A DNA stretch of 64,000 nucleotides, taken from positions 12,803,962 to 12,867,961 of the forward strand of contig CM038720.1 in NCBI GenBank assembly GCA_021613375.1. The letters are read 5' to 3'. The first letter of the stretch is position 1. Every line of letters starts with the position of its first letter. The translations under genes and the position numbers were made by a program. This DNA is from Megaleporinus macrocephalus. Taxonomy: Eukaryota; Chordata; Actinopteri; Characiformes; Anostomidae. The notes under the pieces are model-generated. The model worked only from the letters and a program-made list of their open reading frames with translations. It did no database searches and was not told where the DNA came from. Shown piece by piece: positions 1-12,081 of the stretch.

Positions 1-234
1 ATTCTCAAACAATACATACAGCTATTACATGCTTATTGTCACTCCAACTCCCAGCATGCACTTGCTGATGATGTCACACCCACATGTCCCCAACACACCA
101 ATTACACACACCTCTCATGCTCTGTAACTCCGGAATACTGATTACGCACACCTGTCACATATCACACACACACCATGGGGGCATCTGAAATCGCCTACTA
201 AGATAGTACTAGATCAATCATCAGTACCTACTGA

Positions 235-655
235 TGTTATACTCTGGACATCTATATCAGTTATCAGACACTGTTATACTCCAGACCTCTATATCAGTTA
301 TCAGACACTATTATACTCTGGACCTCTATATCAGTTATGGACCTCTATATTAGTTATGAGACACTGTTCAGTCCAGACCTCTATATCAATCATCAGACAC
401 TATTATACTCCAGACCTCTATGTTAGTTATCAGACACTGTTATACTCCGGACCTCTATATCAGTTATCAGACACTGTTATACACCAGACCTCTATATCAG
501 TTATCAGACACTGTTATACTCCGGACCTCTATATCAGTCATCAGACACTGTTATACTCCAGACCTCTATATCAGTTATCAGACATTGTTATACTCCGGAC
601 CTCTATATCAGTTATCAGACACTGTTATACTCCGGACCTCTGTATCAATCATCTT
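235..655. repeat. 37-bp minisatellite, about 11 units
   Basis: The unit contains the words CTCTATATCAGTTATCAGAC and ACTGTTATACTCC and recurs head to tail with small changes (CCAGA/CCGGA, GTTAT/GTCAT). The early units near 300-360 are irregular. The long open frames across it are a by-product of the repeat and not genes. Confidence 0.9.
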
Positions 656-1139
656 TTTTTATTTCTATTTTATGTGCATGCAGTTGGAAAAAACTGTAAA
701 AGAGAAGTGAGGATCAAAACTGTAAAACACACCACCAGCTGTACCTCTATGACATGAAACTAAACCCACTCTTCTCTACAGCAACACTACAAGTAAACTA
801 ATGTGACAAGTAAAGACTTTCATTTATCATTTATCAGCTAGATTTAAATGATTGAACTCTCACAGTACATTACACTCACTTACATTGACAACTACTTAAT
901 TCAAAGTAAGTTAATCAGTGTTGGTCTCTGTATCCATATCGATAAGGGCTAAATCCATATACTCATACTCATGTGTGAAAAAAATGGTGTTGATGCATAA
1001 CTACTAATTAGCATTGAGCAATCTGTAGCCCTGAACCTTTACATATCGTTACTGTCCAATGTAGAACATATAACTCCATTTGTGTTGAATTTGAGTTTTC
1101 TACACCTTTTGAACACGCCAATGGTTGTTTACATTACGT
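656..1139. other. no recognisable feature
   Basis: AT-rich sequence with a short T-run at the end of the minisatellite. I see no coding pattern, RNA gene or clear repeat here. Confidence 0.5.
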
Positions 1140-2845
1140 ATGAATGTACCAATAGAAGTGTTCCAAAGCAGCTTGGAAAAAATTCTGGTTCCATTGACTT
1201 ACATTAAAAATAAAGTATGTTTTTGGTCTCCCCTGTAAATTTGCAGTTTTGGAGATACTTGTTTTCAAGGTTTCACCACATTGTACAGCTCAACTTGACT
1301 CGACTCTGAGCTTTTGATAGCAACCACTTCAATTTCCACCACAGATATAGTACCCCCTTTAGTGTAGCTGGTCATCACAGTAACACCACATGAAATTGCA
1401 GTGATGTGAAGGAGAAGCATTTGGTTCTGAATGAAAAAAAGACAGGAGAGTTTAGTCACTGCTACAGAAATCAGACTTTGAGGCGATTCTTGTAGCTCAA
1501 AGGTAATGCAAGATGGAGGTCATATCAAAAACAGGACCAGATGCCAAGTTTGATTCCTATTTAAAAATTAAACAAGATCACGTCACATGCTCGCATCAAA
1601 ATGTTCATATAGATAAGTGACTCAAATCTGTCATGATTAAATCAGTTTGTTTCATGATGACTGGATCATATAGAAATGTTCCATCAACTTACACTGAAAG
1701 CTGAGAAGGTTTTTGGCTTCCACTGTAAATACAACTTTGGAAATACTTGGAAAAAGACAATATATACTCCATCTAGTACCACATATTTGCCTCAAACTGC
1801 ATCTCCAGGACTCCAAGATCCCATAAGAACGTGACTGGATAACAAGGTAAGCTAATCCTGAATTTCATCGCTGTCCAAAGAATATAATGTATTTTCATTT
1901 TTCTTTATCATTTAAAAACTACTTAGCTTGTTTGAAAACTTCTGGTTCCATTGACTTACATTGAAAGTAAATACCTTTTTTTGGACTCTCCTGTGAAGTC
2001 ATGTATTTTGGAGATAATGTTTTTTTTTTGGACAGCGACAATTTGTTACCTGACCGTAAGGTACGTTGATGCATGGTGTCCATCACCTTACATTACCTAC
2101 AGGACTAAACAATTAGGAAAGCATAAGACACAGGCTCTTCCCTGCCCGCTGGTAGAGAGACCAGACTGCTCATGGCTCTTCAGTATGAACGTTTTTACTA
2201 TTACATTAGAACTCTCATGACTACTTGAATATACCTGTCAGTGGAAAAAGAGGCAACTATAACAATTCAAACAATGCACCACAAAGCGTTTGACCTATTA
2301 TGCTTATTGTGAATGTTCATAAGTTTATTTCTGGGGTTTACTAGAATAGGTGTACATCTGTCTGAAACTCTGTGTTTGAGCTCCGGTGTCTTTAAGCCCC
2401 GCCTCCCAATAAGCCCAGGAGCTCTAACTGGTCACAAAGAGCAGAAGGCCCCATAAGAACGTAACTAAAAGGCAGGGTAAGCTGATTCTGAATTTGTTAG
2501 CTACATGTAGGGTACATTAATGTGTAGGGATGTCCATCACTTTAGATCATCTGTAGAGCTTTTGGCATGTCTCAAGCTCCTTTATATTCAGGCCTATTTC
2601 AAAAGGTTTTTCATTTTTTGGACTAAACAGTTAAGAAGACATAAGACACAGGCTCATCACTGCCTGTTGATTGAGAGTCCAGACTCCTTATGTGTCTCTT
2701 CAGTATGAACGTTTTTACTATTACATTAGAACTCTCAGTAGAACCTTAACAATTCAATCAGTGCACCTCAAAGCATTAGACCTATTATACTTATTTTCAA
2801 TGTTCATTATTTTTAGGGTCTAGTATAATAGATGTACATCTGAAA
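1140..2845. repeat. decayed dispersed repeats with local duplication
   Basis: A motif of the form TTCTGGTTCCATTGACTTACATT followed by a CTCCTGTAAA segment occurs near 1180, 1680 (weak) and 1945, and again near 5425 outside this block. A stretch at about 2095-2220 (GGACTAAACAATTAGGAAAG, then GACACAGGCTC and TCAGTATGAACG) is repeated at about 2615-2740. No transposase or gene frame is visible. Family unknown. Confidence 0.6.
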
Positions 2846-2889
2846 TAGGGATGGGCAATATGGACCAAAAATAATATCTTGATATGTAA

Positions 2890-3315
2890 CGCTAGGCCAT
2901 ATCAGTTAGGAGACAGAGTAAATAGTCAGGATGAAGGGGGCAGACGCAGTCGCAAGATTGAACTAAAATACTTTAATTAGAACAAAACAAAACATAAACA
3001 CTAAGTAAGTAAACAAACAGAAAATATAATCAAAGACAGAATTCACGAGTCACATAAACCACAAAAAACTAACCACAAAGGAGAGGGCAAAACAGGCAGA
3101 CTAAATACACAGGATAACGAGAGGAAACAGGAGACAGCTGGTGACAATGGGAGGTGACAAGGATGGGAACCAGGTGGAGGGCGGAGACAAGGATCACATG
3201 ACTACAACAAACAGAACCACATGGTGAAAAACATAAACACAAGCACATGACTACAAACAGGAACGTAAACAAACAGGCGAGGACGAGGGAAACGTGGCAG
3301 GGCATGACACAATAT
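2890..3315. mobile_element. insertion of unknown class inside the hAT element
   Basis: This block interrupts the AATATCTTGATAT / GCGATATACGATAT core of the surrounding hAT copy. Its left part is A-rich and its right part has GGAACGTAAACAAACAGG and GTGGCAGGGCATGACAC. It looks like a known fish dispersed repeat, possibly LTR- or SINE-derived. I could not find a convincing target duplication. Confidence 0.45.
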
Positions 3316-3396
3316 TTCTTAGCTGAATGGCGATATACGATATATATCTCAATATTTTTTCTTCCCATAAGGTGATAACAAAAAGGCACTTCTGAC

Positions 3397-4269
3397 TAGC
3401 GCTGGGTATCGTGTGAAAATGTTTGATACCAATACGATACCTTTTTTCTTAATTGTAACAGAAAATACAAAAAAAATATGTATTTAACAGAAAACATGAG
3501 GAATCTCAGTGTCTTTTCATTTTTTTAATATTTTTTATTTGGATCTTGTTCAAGCAATGAGCATCTTTGTGCTGCTTTATTAAGAACAAACATTAGCATT
3601 ACTCATGCTATAACTATAAAACTATGCAATCCTTTAACAATAAAATTGGTTACTGCTCTGTGGCCTCCTCCCTTCTCCCAATCGACATTCTCATTTTTTC
3701 TTCTACAGTGAATAGGCTGCTTCTCTGTGATATCGATACACGAGTAACTGTTAGTTAATGTCATACTTACAGAAAATAAGTGATACCTAACAACGTTACA
3801 GGTATATTCATATGCTGACTGAATATTAGCCATCTTGCTAGCTCACTAGCTAATAGGTGCTGGTATTGTGCTAACGTTAGCTGAATCATAACTGCTATTC
3901 AGCGCTAACAGACGGCAGTAAAAGTGTTAGTTTCTCTGGCAAAGCAAGAAAGCAGCTCAGTAAACTGTTAACTTGCCTGATGATATGTTATTACTGGAAA
4001 CAGACGTTTAGCGTATAGATTCTCACGTCTCCGGCAGCGCTGTAGTTTCTTGAGCCACTATTTTAAAGCATTTGCTGCAGCTGCTCTGAGACAGACTCTT
4101 TCGAAGAAGAGCCAAACTTTCGGGTGCCTCGACATGTTTAACTAGCTTCTAGCTTCTATGCAAAGTACTGAAAATAGGCACTACATTTTTTTTTATATTT
4201 TGGTACTCGGTAGTACTGAGATGTTACGGTCGGTATCTTTTTGCTATCGAAGTGCGATACCCAGCCCTT
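3397..4269. mobile_element. nested hAT-like MITE
   Basis: The left end TAGCGCTGGGTATCG pairs with the right end CGATACCCAGCCCTT. It is flanked by CTTCTGAC (3389-3396) and CTTTTGAC (4270-4277), which match at 7 of 8 positions. It sits within the larger hAT copy, so it is the younger insertion. No transposase is visible. Confidence 0.75.
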
Positions 4270-4541
4270 CTTTTGACAGGCATCCTCTTTGATAGCTTCT
4301 TTCGTGTCTGTATCCGTCTTCATGCTGTCGCTGCCTGTGTTTACGCCTAAAGCGGTGGGGAGGGGGAAGTTTTGTGAAGGAGAGAGGCAGGCCAGTGTGA
4401 AGTTGAGACAAACTGGAGAGAGAGAGAGAGAGGCGAACTGAAGGATCTACAAGTGTAACTGCAAACGATATTGTCTCATCTTATATCACATATAAAAATA
4501 TATGGATATTTCTTAAAAACTCGATATATCGCCCAGGCCTA

Positions 4542-5754
4542 ATCTGAAACACTGTGTTTGAGCTCCTGTGTTATTAAGCCCCGTCTCCTCAGACCCCAGG
4601 GTGCTCTGTCTGGTTTAATAGAGCAAAAGATTCTACAAGAACATGACCGGACAACAAAGGTATGCTGATGTTACCAGACGTACGTAGGGTACGTTGACGC
4701 GTGGGGCATCCATCACATTAGATCATCTGCTGGGCTTTTGGCATGGCTCCTTTATATTCAGACCTATCTCTCCGAACATTGCCAGGTGCACACAAATACG
4801 GGCAGACAACTCATGATGCCAAAGCTCAGACATAAACAGATCATTTTTCATTTTCTCTGTCCTGCTTTCACTCCCTGATTCCCCGTCTCTCTCCTTTTAA
4901 GCAGTATAGATACGCATACCAATTATCTTTCTCTCTAATTCTTTATCCGTCTCTTTCTCTTTTGTCCACAAGCATAAACACACACACACCTCCCACCTGA
5001 GAGACAAATAAGCTGTGCGCCAAACATGTGTTTACATTATTTAACCGCATGTGCTGATGTTCACTTAAAGGGGCCATAATCTGTATTTGTCTTGTATTTT
5101 ATTTTTCCTACTTAGAACGCTAGTGTGGTTTATGTTGCAGGGACAGTCGTAACTCATTATAACAGGGCCATTTTCCAACCTCCTTTTATCTCTTTGAATT
5201 AAACTGACTGGTTTTATTATGATGATATGTAAATTTCCTTTGTTCAGACTGGCTGCTCTGCGCTGCGCCTCAGTCAAAAAGAACTGTAGGCTGAAAATGA
5301 ACAAAAGTGGAAAGACCTGTGCATAGCTTGTTTTTGGGACATTGGCCATATCGCCAGTGTCCAAAGAAAAACATGTATTTCCAACGGACCAATAGAAAAG
5401 CTCCAAAATAACTTAACAAAGTATTCTGGTTCTATTAACTTCCATTGAAAGTGAAGACTGTTTTCGTCCTCTCCTGTAAAGCTGCCATTTCAGTGATACT
5501 TGTTTCATTTGGACAGCTATGACATCACAAGTATCATGAACCATTTTGATTCCCTGTGACGTCAATACTGTCTGCTAGCCTAGCTTTTAGGTTTATAGGT
5601 CTGTCGGCTTGCGAGGAGCGTTTTAGTAAGGTTCGATATTGAAATTTGAAAGGGTTTAGTAGAATAGATGTACATCCCTATTCAGCCTTACAGTCTGAAA
5701 CACTGTGTCTAAGCTCCTGTGTCTTGAAGCGCCGCCTCCCAATAGGCTCAAGGT
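4542..5754. repeat. continuation of the decayed repeat block
   Basis: The sequence from 4542 resumes the motifs broken by the hAT insertion: AAGCCCCG...CTCC near 4575 and GGGTACGTTGACGCG near 4687, similar to 2395-2590. It also holds the TTCTGGTTC...CTCCTGTAAA motif near 5425-5490. The minus frame at 5065-5406 shows no domain and is judged chance. Confidence 0.5.
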
Positions 5755-6530
5755 GCCCCCAGAGCAACATCCTGCTACAAGCTACGGCCCCACACCACTG
5801 TGGCTATTCTTACGATGACTGCCATATCAGTTTGAGCCAGAGTCAGATCCTGAAAGTCAGGTTCACAAGCCAAACTGGAATATGACGTTTCAGAATGGTA
5901 CGTTTTTACTACTTGTGCATTGTTTGAGGGCGTGGCAAATTTGCCAGTAAGCAGGCTACAAGGATAGTGTTACGAGATGATGTCAGCTGTGTTTCAGGCA
6001 GCTGAGAAAAGTGTTTTTTTTTCAGCTGCAACATCCTGCTACAAACTACGGCCCCAGAGCAACATCCTGCTACAAGCTATGACCCCACACCACTGTGGCT
6101 ATTCAAACGATTACTGGCATATCAGTTTGAGTCAAGGTCTGATCCTGAAAGTCAGGTTCACAAGCCAGACTGGAAAAGGACGTTTTTTGTTTTTTTTTGC
6201 TGCAACATCCTGCTACAAGCTTCGGCCCCAGAGCAACATCCTGCTACAAGCTTCGGCCCCAGAGCAACATCCTGCTACAAGCTTCGGCCCCACACCACCG
6301 TGGCTGTTCTTACCATTACTGCCATATTAGTTAGAGCCAGAGTCTGATCCTAAAAGTCAGGTTCACAAGCCAGACTGGAACAGGGCATTTAAGATTGGTA
6401 TGTTTTTACTACTTAGCTCTCTATGCATTGTGTGAGGGCGTGGCATGCGTGCCAGTAGACAGGCAATAGACATTGTGTTACGAGATGATGTCACCTGCAT
6501 TTCAGTTAGCTGAGAAGTTTCTGTGGGAGA
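5755..6530. repeat. tandem duplication with 29-bp sub-repeat
   Basis: A block starting GAGCAACATCCTGCTACAAG and running through CTGATCCTGAAAGTCAGG occurs at about 5760, 6058 and 6232. The first 29 bp alone is repeated head to tail at 6030-6290. A second part (GAGGGCGTGGCA, TTACGAGATGATGTCA) occurs at about 5928-5990 and 6433-6495. Open frames across it are repeat by-products. Confidence 0.75.
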
Positions 6531-8260
6531 GAACTTCTCACTGTGGCGTGTCCTTTGGGCTTTTTTAACATTGCAGACGTTTGCATGCACAAAAAGCTAA
6601 AACATGCTAAATGGAAAGAGAAAAACTAGAAACGCACTATAGGTACCATTTAAAGGTTCCTCCCACCTTCAAGATATTTCATCAGAAGGGGGTTTTCCTA
6701 GAATTTAAACCAGAAAATCTCACACTGGAGACTTCCTCAGCAGGATATAGCATGGAGGATCTGAGTAGGCATGTTTATGACAGATATGGTGATGTTCATA
6801 TTTTTCATTTTGCCCCGAGTCCTTTAATTTCTTTGCTCACCATTGGAGCACAGTTGCTTTATGAGAGTGGATGTTTTGAGCACAATGCTCCGGATTTACT
6901 TAAATGTCACACTAAATGAGGCTGAGTTGTTTTCTAAAGCCCGGCAGAGCGTGCGCCTCTCTTTTTCAATGTCACAACATGCTCGCAGCGCAGCGCCGGT
7001 CGCGTTTGCATGTGTGCGAGCGCATGTTAGGCTACCAGGTTAGGAGCTTATGAGTAGTTCTCTCCCACAGATGCGAACTGCTTGCTAAGTGTGCTTCACC
7101 CTTTCCTCTCTTTTGCACAACAGCTGAGCCCCAACGTGAAGCCTATTGATTTGCGCCGCAGCGAGGCTTTGTTATGACAAACCTCGCATTCACAGCTCCG
7201 GCGCGCACCGTCGTCTTTCATTACTTATTTGCATCAGAAGCTCTGAAGGGCCTGTGCAGACTCTGTACAACAGACACTTCCATGGACTCCCGCAGGTAGG
7301 CTGTATTTTCAGCGCAGAGAGGACCCATTCATTAAATGGGTGCAGATTAATACAATGGAGTAGCTATTGTGACGGCCAGAGGGGCGGAGCAGCAGATGTA
7401 CCATCCATAACTATAATTCCATTTGGTTTAATTACTCTTCCTTGTCGTTGGGGAGCCAGGTGTAGCTAGTTCGAGAAGGAGTTTAGACACTTTAAAAATG
7501 GCCTTCAGTGGTGGAGTCTTTAGGCACGGTGCTCTGGGTTTATATAGACTGGGCCTTACTACATTGTTATGCGTGCTAACCTTAGGAAGAAGGGTAGTTT
7601 AGTGAAGATTACAGGCCATCTGCTGAATAAAGGCGTACATGCCTTTGGCAGGGTTGGTTTGATAATAACAAAGGCAGGACTGTAGCTTGCAATACATGGT
7701 AATATTAACAGATTCTTAATATTTATAGCACTTATACTGTAAAAATGTTTTAGACCTGCATCAATACTATAACTATCTTCACTTATATTGGAACCTACCT
7801 GACGATGGGGATACTGATACCTATGACCATGGTACTATGATGCAATTTCGACACCCAATAGCAAGCACACTAGTACAGAGAATATTATAAACTTCATAAA
7901 AATACATACTTAGTACATTTTCTTATGATTAAACTACACTTGGGCAAAATGTGGCCTAGGACCCAATATTTCAACAATAAACCTGTACTTCAGTGAATAA
8001 ACCTGCATACCATATACTAACTTTGTTGCGTTTAGAATTTATACTTTTAAATAGTCGTGCTTCTGCTGATGTACTTTCTACGTGCTCAAACTATACTTTA
8101 TAACTTTTTTTTTTTTTATAAAGTACAGTTTGTGCTCACACCTCATGACAAATGTGATATTATAACCAATGGGCTATATATATATTTAATTCAGTCTGCA
8201 CTGTCCTTAACTGCACGTAGCACTTTTACTTTAAATATACAACTCTGCACATGTTAAGTT
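6531..8260. other. no recognised gene
   Basis: A plus-strand 102-aa open frame lies at 6611-6919 but I recognise no domain in it, and its neighbours show no splice pattern that would extend it. The stretch 6950-7300 is somewhat richer in CpG. The rest is AT-rich with no clear repeat. Confidence 0.4.
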
Positions 8261-8399
8261 TACAGGTGTGTCTGTGTGTGTGTGTGTGTAGCGTGACTAG
8301 GACGTGTGTTTGTTACTTCTGTAATATCAGTTATCGTGAACTGTAAGCTACTGTAACCAAACACAAATTCCTTGTATGTGTGAGCCAATAAAGTCCCAT

Positions 8400-8403
<4 letters not shown>

Positions 8404-8486
<83 letters not shown>
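8404..8486. repeat. (AT)n microsatellite
   Basis: A pure AT dinucleotide run of about 83 bp, preceded by a short TG run at about 8266-8289. The Ile-Tyr repeat frames seen here are artefacts. Confidence 0.97.
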
Positions 8487-8489
<3 letters not shown>

Positions 8490-9276
8490 GTGGTGACATG
8501 AAACTTTAACACAAGCTAATAAGAACAACTATACAGTACAAATAAAACTTATGTGGCTTTTCAGGGCTATCAAATAGCTATTCAGAGATAATTTATTATT
8601 TGTAATAAAATGACCATCTTTGCTAGCTTTTCTTCGAATACATGGTTTATTGTTTCTCTGTGGAAGATGTTTGTAGTTGTAAATGGAGTAATGTATGTCA
8701 AATAGGTAGACAGAATTAAATTGTCACTACAACATTATAATTATACTTTTAATGCTGCTAACATTTTATGAGGACATTCAGCAGCTTCTTCTTTAAATCT
8801 TTGTGTTCCACCTTAAATGGTGCGCCAGTTATGCTGTAACTGATTGTTGTTGGAGTGACAGAAAATCAATCTTATTCTCTAGCCTTTTGAGCCATAGCCT
8901 GCTAAGCTAAGCTAACACGAGAGTACGAATCCTATAGTACAGGGTCAGATCCAGTGAACCTATGCTTAAAAACACCTACTTAGAGGACAAACACTGAAAT
9001 CTGTCATCATGTTCAAATATATAGTGATGAAGTGACAATGTTCAAGCTAATGTTCTGCTAATGCTAATGCCACCATAGGCTTTAAAACGTAATGATGATG
9101 TAAAGTAATTAGAACTGTGAGATTATTCTGAAGTAAACTGATCCCAGTACAGTTTGAGTATAATTTACAGGTGGGGGGTTTGAGAGGTGTCATGCACTGA
9201 ACACAGTATAACTAAACTGATCACTGCTAATCAATCAACAAATCACACATTAAAACCCAACATTCATGCAAAGACA

Positions 9277-9282
9277 TTTATT
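9277..9282 (-). terminator. poly(A) signal, HSF copy 1
   Basis: AATAAA on the minus strand, about 36 bp past the stop codon. Confidence 0.7.
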
Positions 9283-9317
9283 TATGAACTGTCTTTAAGA
9301 CATTGTCTTTGATGGAG

Positions 9318-10357
9318 CTAGACATGACCAGATTCCTCGTCCTCGGAGCACAGAGGGTTGTGTCCACATATAGGGCAAGGTTGGGCCAGAGCTCTGAACA
9401 CCAGGCTGCTTAAGTCGGCCTGCACTGCTGGAGACATTGCAGGGACGTAGCGCGCGATCCACTCAGCTAGAGTGGTCTGCAGCTGGGCAGCCGTCAGGTG
9501 GAGCTCATTGGGGCTGGTCTGGGCCATGTTTGAAGAATCCGGGCTGGATTCAGCAGCGGAAGATGGTTCAGCTGATTGTGATGGAGCTTCATTTACGGTA
9601 TCCTGACCTTCCATCATTGGCTCCTCACTCAGGCCTGGCTGAGGGGTCTGGCTAAGCCTAGTAAAGACCGTAGTCCTGGGCTGTGAACCAGAGCCTCGTT
9701 TTGCCTTCACCTGCAAGCGTCGCTTCACGTTGATGAGGAGCTCAGGGTGGCCTTGGCGGAAGTAGCTGTTCCGATATACCTCTTTCTGTGGAAAAGATGG
9801 AAAAGGTTACAGCCTAATTGCATGCTTGACAGCTGTTCAGCTGCAGATGTTCTAAGCTCATCAATTCTGATCCTGGAGAACCAAAGTCCAGCACAGTTTG
9901 GTGATTTCTACCAACAAACTGGGAAATCAACAAACTGAACACAACTCTGCTCTACAGGACAGGAATTATTGGTCACTATTCTAAGCCAACTTACCTTGGA
10001 GCCAGATTCCACATCATTCAAAGAGGTCTCTAGGCGTCGGATCTTCTTGAAGCCGTACAGGTTGAGCTGCCTCAAGAAGCTCTTCTTAGCTGAAGTCTCG
10101 AAGATCTTCAGCTCTCCCTGTCGGCTCAAAATCTCAGCCAGGAACAGCTCTACATCGATGACGATGCAGGTTCCCCACGGGTGCCATCCAATAGACGTGT
10201 AGGTCTTGTTCTCCACAATGTGCCACAGCTTCTGTGGGAAAGTGAGTGTGGAAAAGTTCACCTGCACGTCATTAGCACGGAACCTCTTGGCCGTAGGTGT
10301 CCGGTCGAGGTCCCGCTCATCAGATCCTTCATCCGCTTTCCTTTTAGCTTTCTCCAT
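9318..10357 (-). CDS. HSF-like DNA-binding protein, copy 1
   Basis: Two exons are read on the minus strand: exon 1 is 10357-9995 (121 codons, phase 0) and exon 2 is 9785-9318. A 209-bp intron runs from GTAAGTTGGC to TTTTCCACAG. The product is 276 aa. Residues 39-144 form an HSF winged-helix domain: the FPQKLW start, a GTCIVID strand, a recognition helix with SFLRQLNLYGFKK near 93-105, and, across the splice, YRNSYFRQGHPELL and a basic VKRR end. Basic patches at 3-7 and 23-27 could be nuclear signals. Residues 185-212 are Ser/Ala-rich, 219-256 could form an amphipathic helix, and CPICGHNPLC (258-267) has a Cys pair. I see no HR-A/B heptad coiled coil. The domain most resembles the HSFY/HSFX group. 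This copy differs from copies 2 and 3 at five positions. Whether it binds heat-shock elements is not shown. Confidence 0.88.
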
Positions 10358-10399
10358 CGTTTGACAATCAAGAATGACCTGCTGCAGTGAAGCGTCAAG

Positions 10400-10439
10400 T
10401 TTATATAACCTTCTGCTTGCGATGTCACTGATGATGTCA
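10400..10439 (-). promoter_or_regulatory. TATA box and CRE-like motif, HSF copy 1
   Basis: On the minus strand TATATAAA (10407-10400) lies about 45 bp before the ATG, which implies a very short 5' leader. TGACATCA (10439-10432) and a second half-site (GTGACATC, near 10421-10428) lie just upstream of the TATA box. Both resemble the CREB/ATF/CREM site TGACGTCA. Function is inferred from position and from conservation in all four copies. Confidence 0.65.
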
Positions 10440-10845
10440 TAATTCTACTTTGATCTCCAACATTCTAAACCTCTCTACTGGTCGTCTCCCCACAAATAAC
10501 TTTTATGTACACTTAGAAAAAGTCCCACCTCCCTCAGTTACTGTCCACATGCCTGTCAAGCTCTCAGCACAGACCGCCTGCTAGCATCTGTAGCACTTGT
10601 GCTAATAGACCAACAGAGTCAGTAGCACTAAGAAAAACATAGAATCACACAAAGCACAACGTTTAATTAGTGATTATTAGTGATTACTATGCAGTGCTTA
10701 ACAGTTAAGACTACAGATGATGGTACACACATTTAAAATAATAATAAATAATAATAATAATAATAAAAATTATAATAATCTTTATTTATGGAGTACTTAT
10801 ACCAGTAGCAGTTCAAAGTGCTTAACCGACAGTTTTCATCAGTTT

Positions 10846-11116
10846 TCATCTCGTTGGTGCTGGTCTGGGCCATGTTTGTAGAACCCGAACTGGATTCAGC
10901 AGCGGAAGATGGTTCAGCTGTTTGAGATGGAGCTTCATTTAAGGTGTCCTGACTGGAGTCGTAATACAGAGACATCTCACTGCTTTCCATCATTGGCTCC
11001 TCACTCAGGCCTGACTGAGGGATCAGGCTAAGGCTAGTAAAGACAGTAGTCCTCTGCTTTAAACCAGAGCCTCGTTTTGCCTTGACCTGCAAGCGGTGCT
11101 TCATGTTGATGAGGAA
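10846..11116 (-). pseudogene. HSF exon-2 relic upstream of copy 1
   Basis: This minus-strand fragment matches HSF exon 2 from the LINVKRR end of the DNA-binding domain (here LINMKHR) through the Ser/Ala-rich linker to the QTS-NE motif, and then stops matching. It has no exon 1, no acceptor and no C-terminal helix. Its linker is longer than in copies 1-3 (MSLYYDSSQD inserted) and in that respect is closer to copy 4, so it looks like an older copy. It probably marks an ancestral tandem pair. Confidence 0.8.
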
Positions 11117-11991
11117 TAACCGTTTCATCACCGACTTCTATACTACACTGTAGTCGAGCACGGCTAGTGTGTTCAAATACACAGTATTAATCAAGCAGGA
11201 CCTGAAAACTTCCTGTGAAAAGTCTAGCATGTGGTTTATGTTCTTATAAAGCTTTACATAAACTACATACACTACAGTGTCCATATGTTTGTAGACACCT
11301 GCTCTTCCAGCATGTCGTCTGTTATTGAATTTTTTTAACATATTGTAAAAATCACAGAATATGGAAATCACTGTGTTTCATTCCAGCTGACTCGCTTTAC
11401 TCATTCTTCAAATTTACTCAGGCCTTATTTGCACATCCTTCTTTTCCCTAAACAGCCAGAGCACTTAAAACAGTGTAAGCAGAATTTGAAAAGGCTTATG
11501 AGAAACTAAAAACCCTATTTCTTCTTCATGCTCTTCATGATTCCACTCCACATATGCAGCTCATAAGTATTTACACTGCCCAGTGATGTATGTATATTTA
11601 ATAACCTCATTAACATCATTAATTACCCCACAACATACACAGCCTTACTTTGGTAGCTCTACTACTATAAACAAACTTTAGATTCTCTGTTGTGAGGATT
11701 ATAATGAGTCATGTATAAAATGTTTTGCTGCACTTCTTTTTTTAAATGATTTAATATGTAAATAGTCTTTTATCATTTAGCCAATTGACGCTCAAGATTA
11801 GTTTAGATTAGAAATGATGTCTGCACTTGTTTCAAACGCTGCATGTCGTTAAGACTCACTTTGTCCGAAAATTGCACATTTTAATGTACGAATAGTCAAC
11901 TTGAACTATATGCTGAATTAAAGTATATATTTTTATCTTCATGCTTAATTCTTGCCCTCTTCAACATACTTAGAAAAAGTATACTTTATTC

Positions 11992-12081
<90 letters not shown>

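Larger units (their letters stand above)
2846..4541. mobile_element. hAT-type element with perfect 8-bp target duplication
   Basis: The ends are TAGGGATGGGCAATAT at the left and the inverse of TAGGCCTGGGCGATAT at the right. The flanks are ATCTGAAA at 2838-2845 and ATCTGAAA at 4542-4549, an exact 8-bp target-site duplication as expected for hAT transposition. No transposase frame remains, so the copy is non-autonomous. It carries two later insertions, one of unknown class (about 2890-3315) and one hAT (3397-4269). Confidence 0.85.

Noticed and set aside
235..655. CRISPR-like regular repeat
   Set aside because: The units are contiguous with no unique spacers, and the genome is that of an animal; it is a minisatellite.
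2890..3315. Solo LTR beginning TGTAACG and ending ATGACA
   Set aside because: The 4-6 bp flanks do not match on the two sides, so an LTR reading is not supported.
6611..6919. A 102-aa frame as a possible gene
   Set aside because: No domain, no promoter or splice context, and it lies between decayed repeats; kept only as a note.
8260..8528. Ile-Tyr repeat proteins
   Set aside because: They are translations of an AT microsatellite; the same holds at 52662-52865 and 56700-56936.
9437..9655. A 72-aa plus-strand frame repeated opposite every HSF exon 2
   Set aside because: It is the antisense shadow of exon 2, conserved only because exon 2 is.
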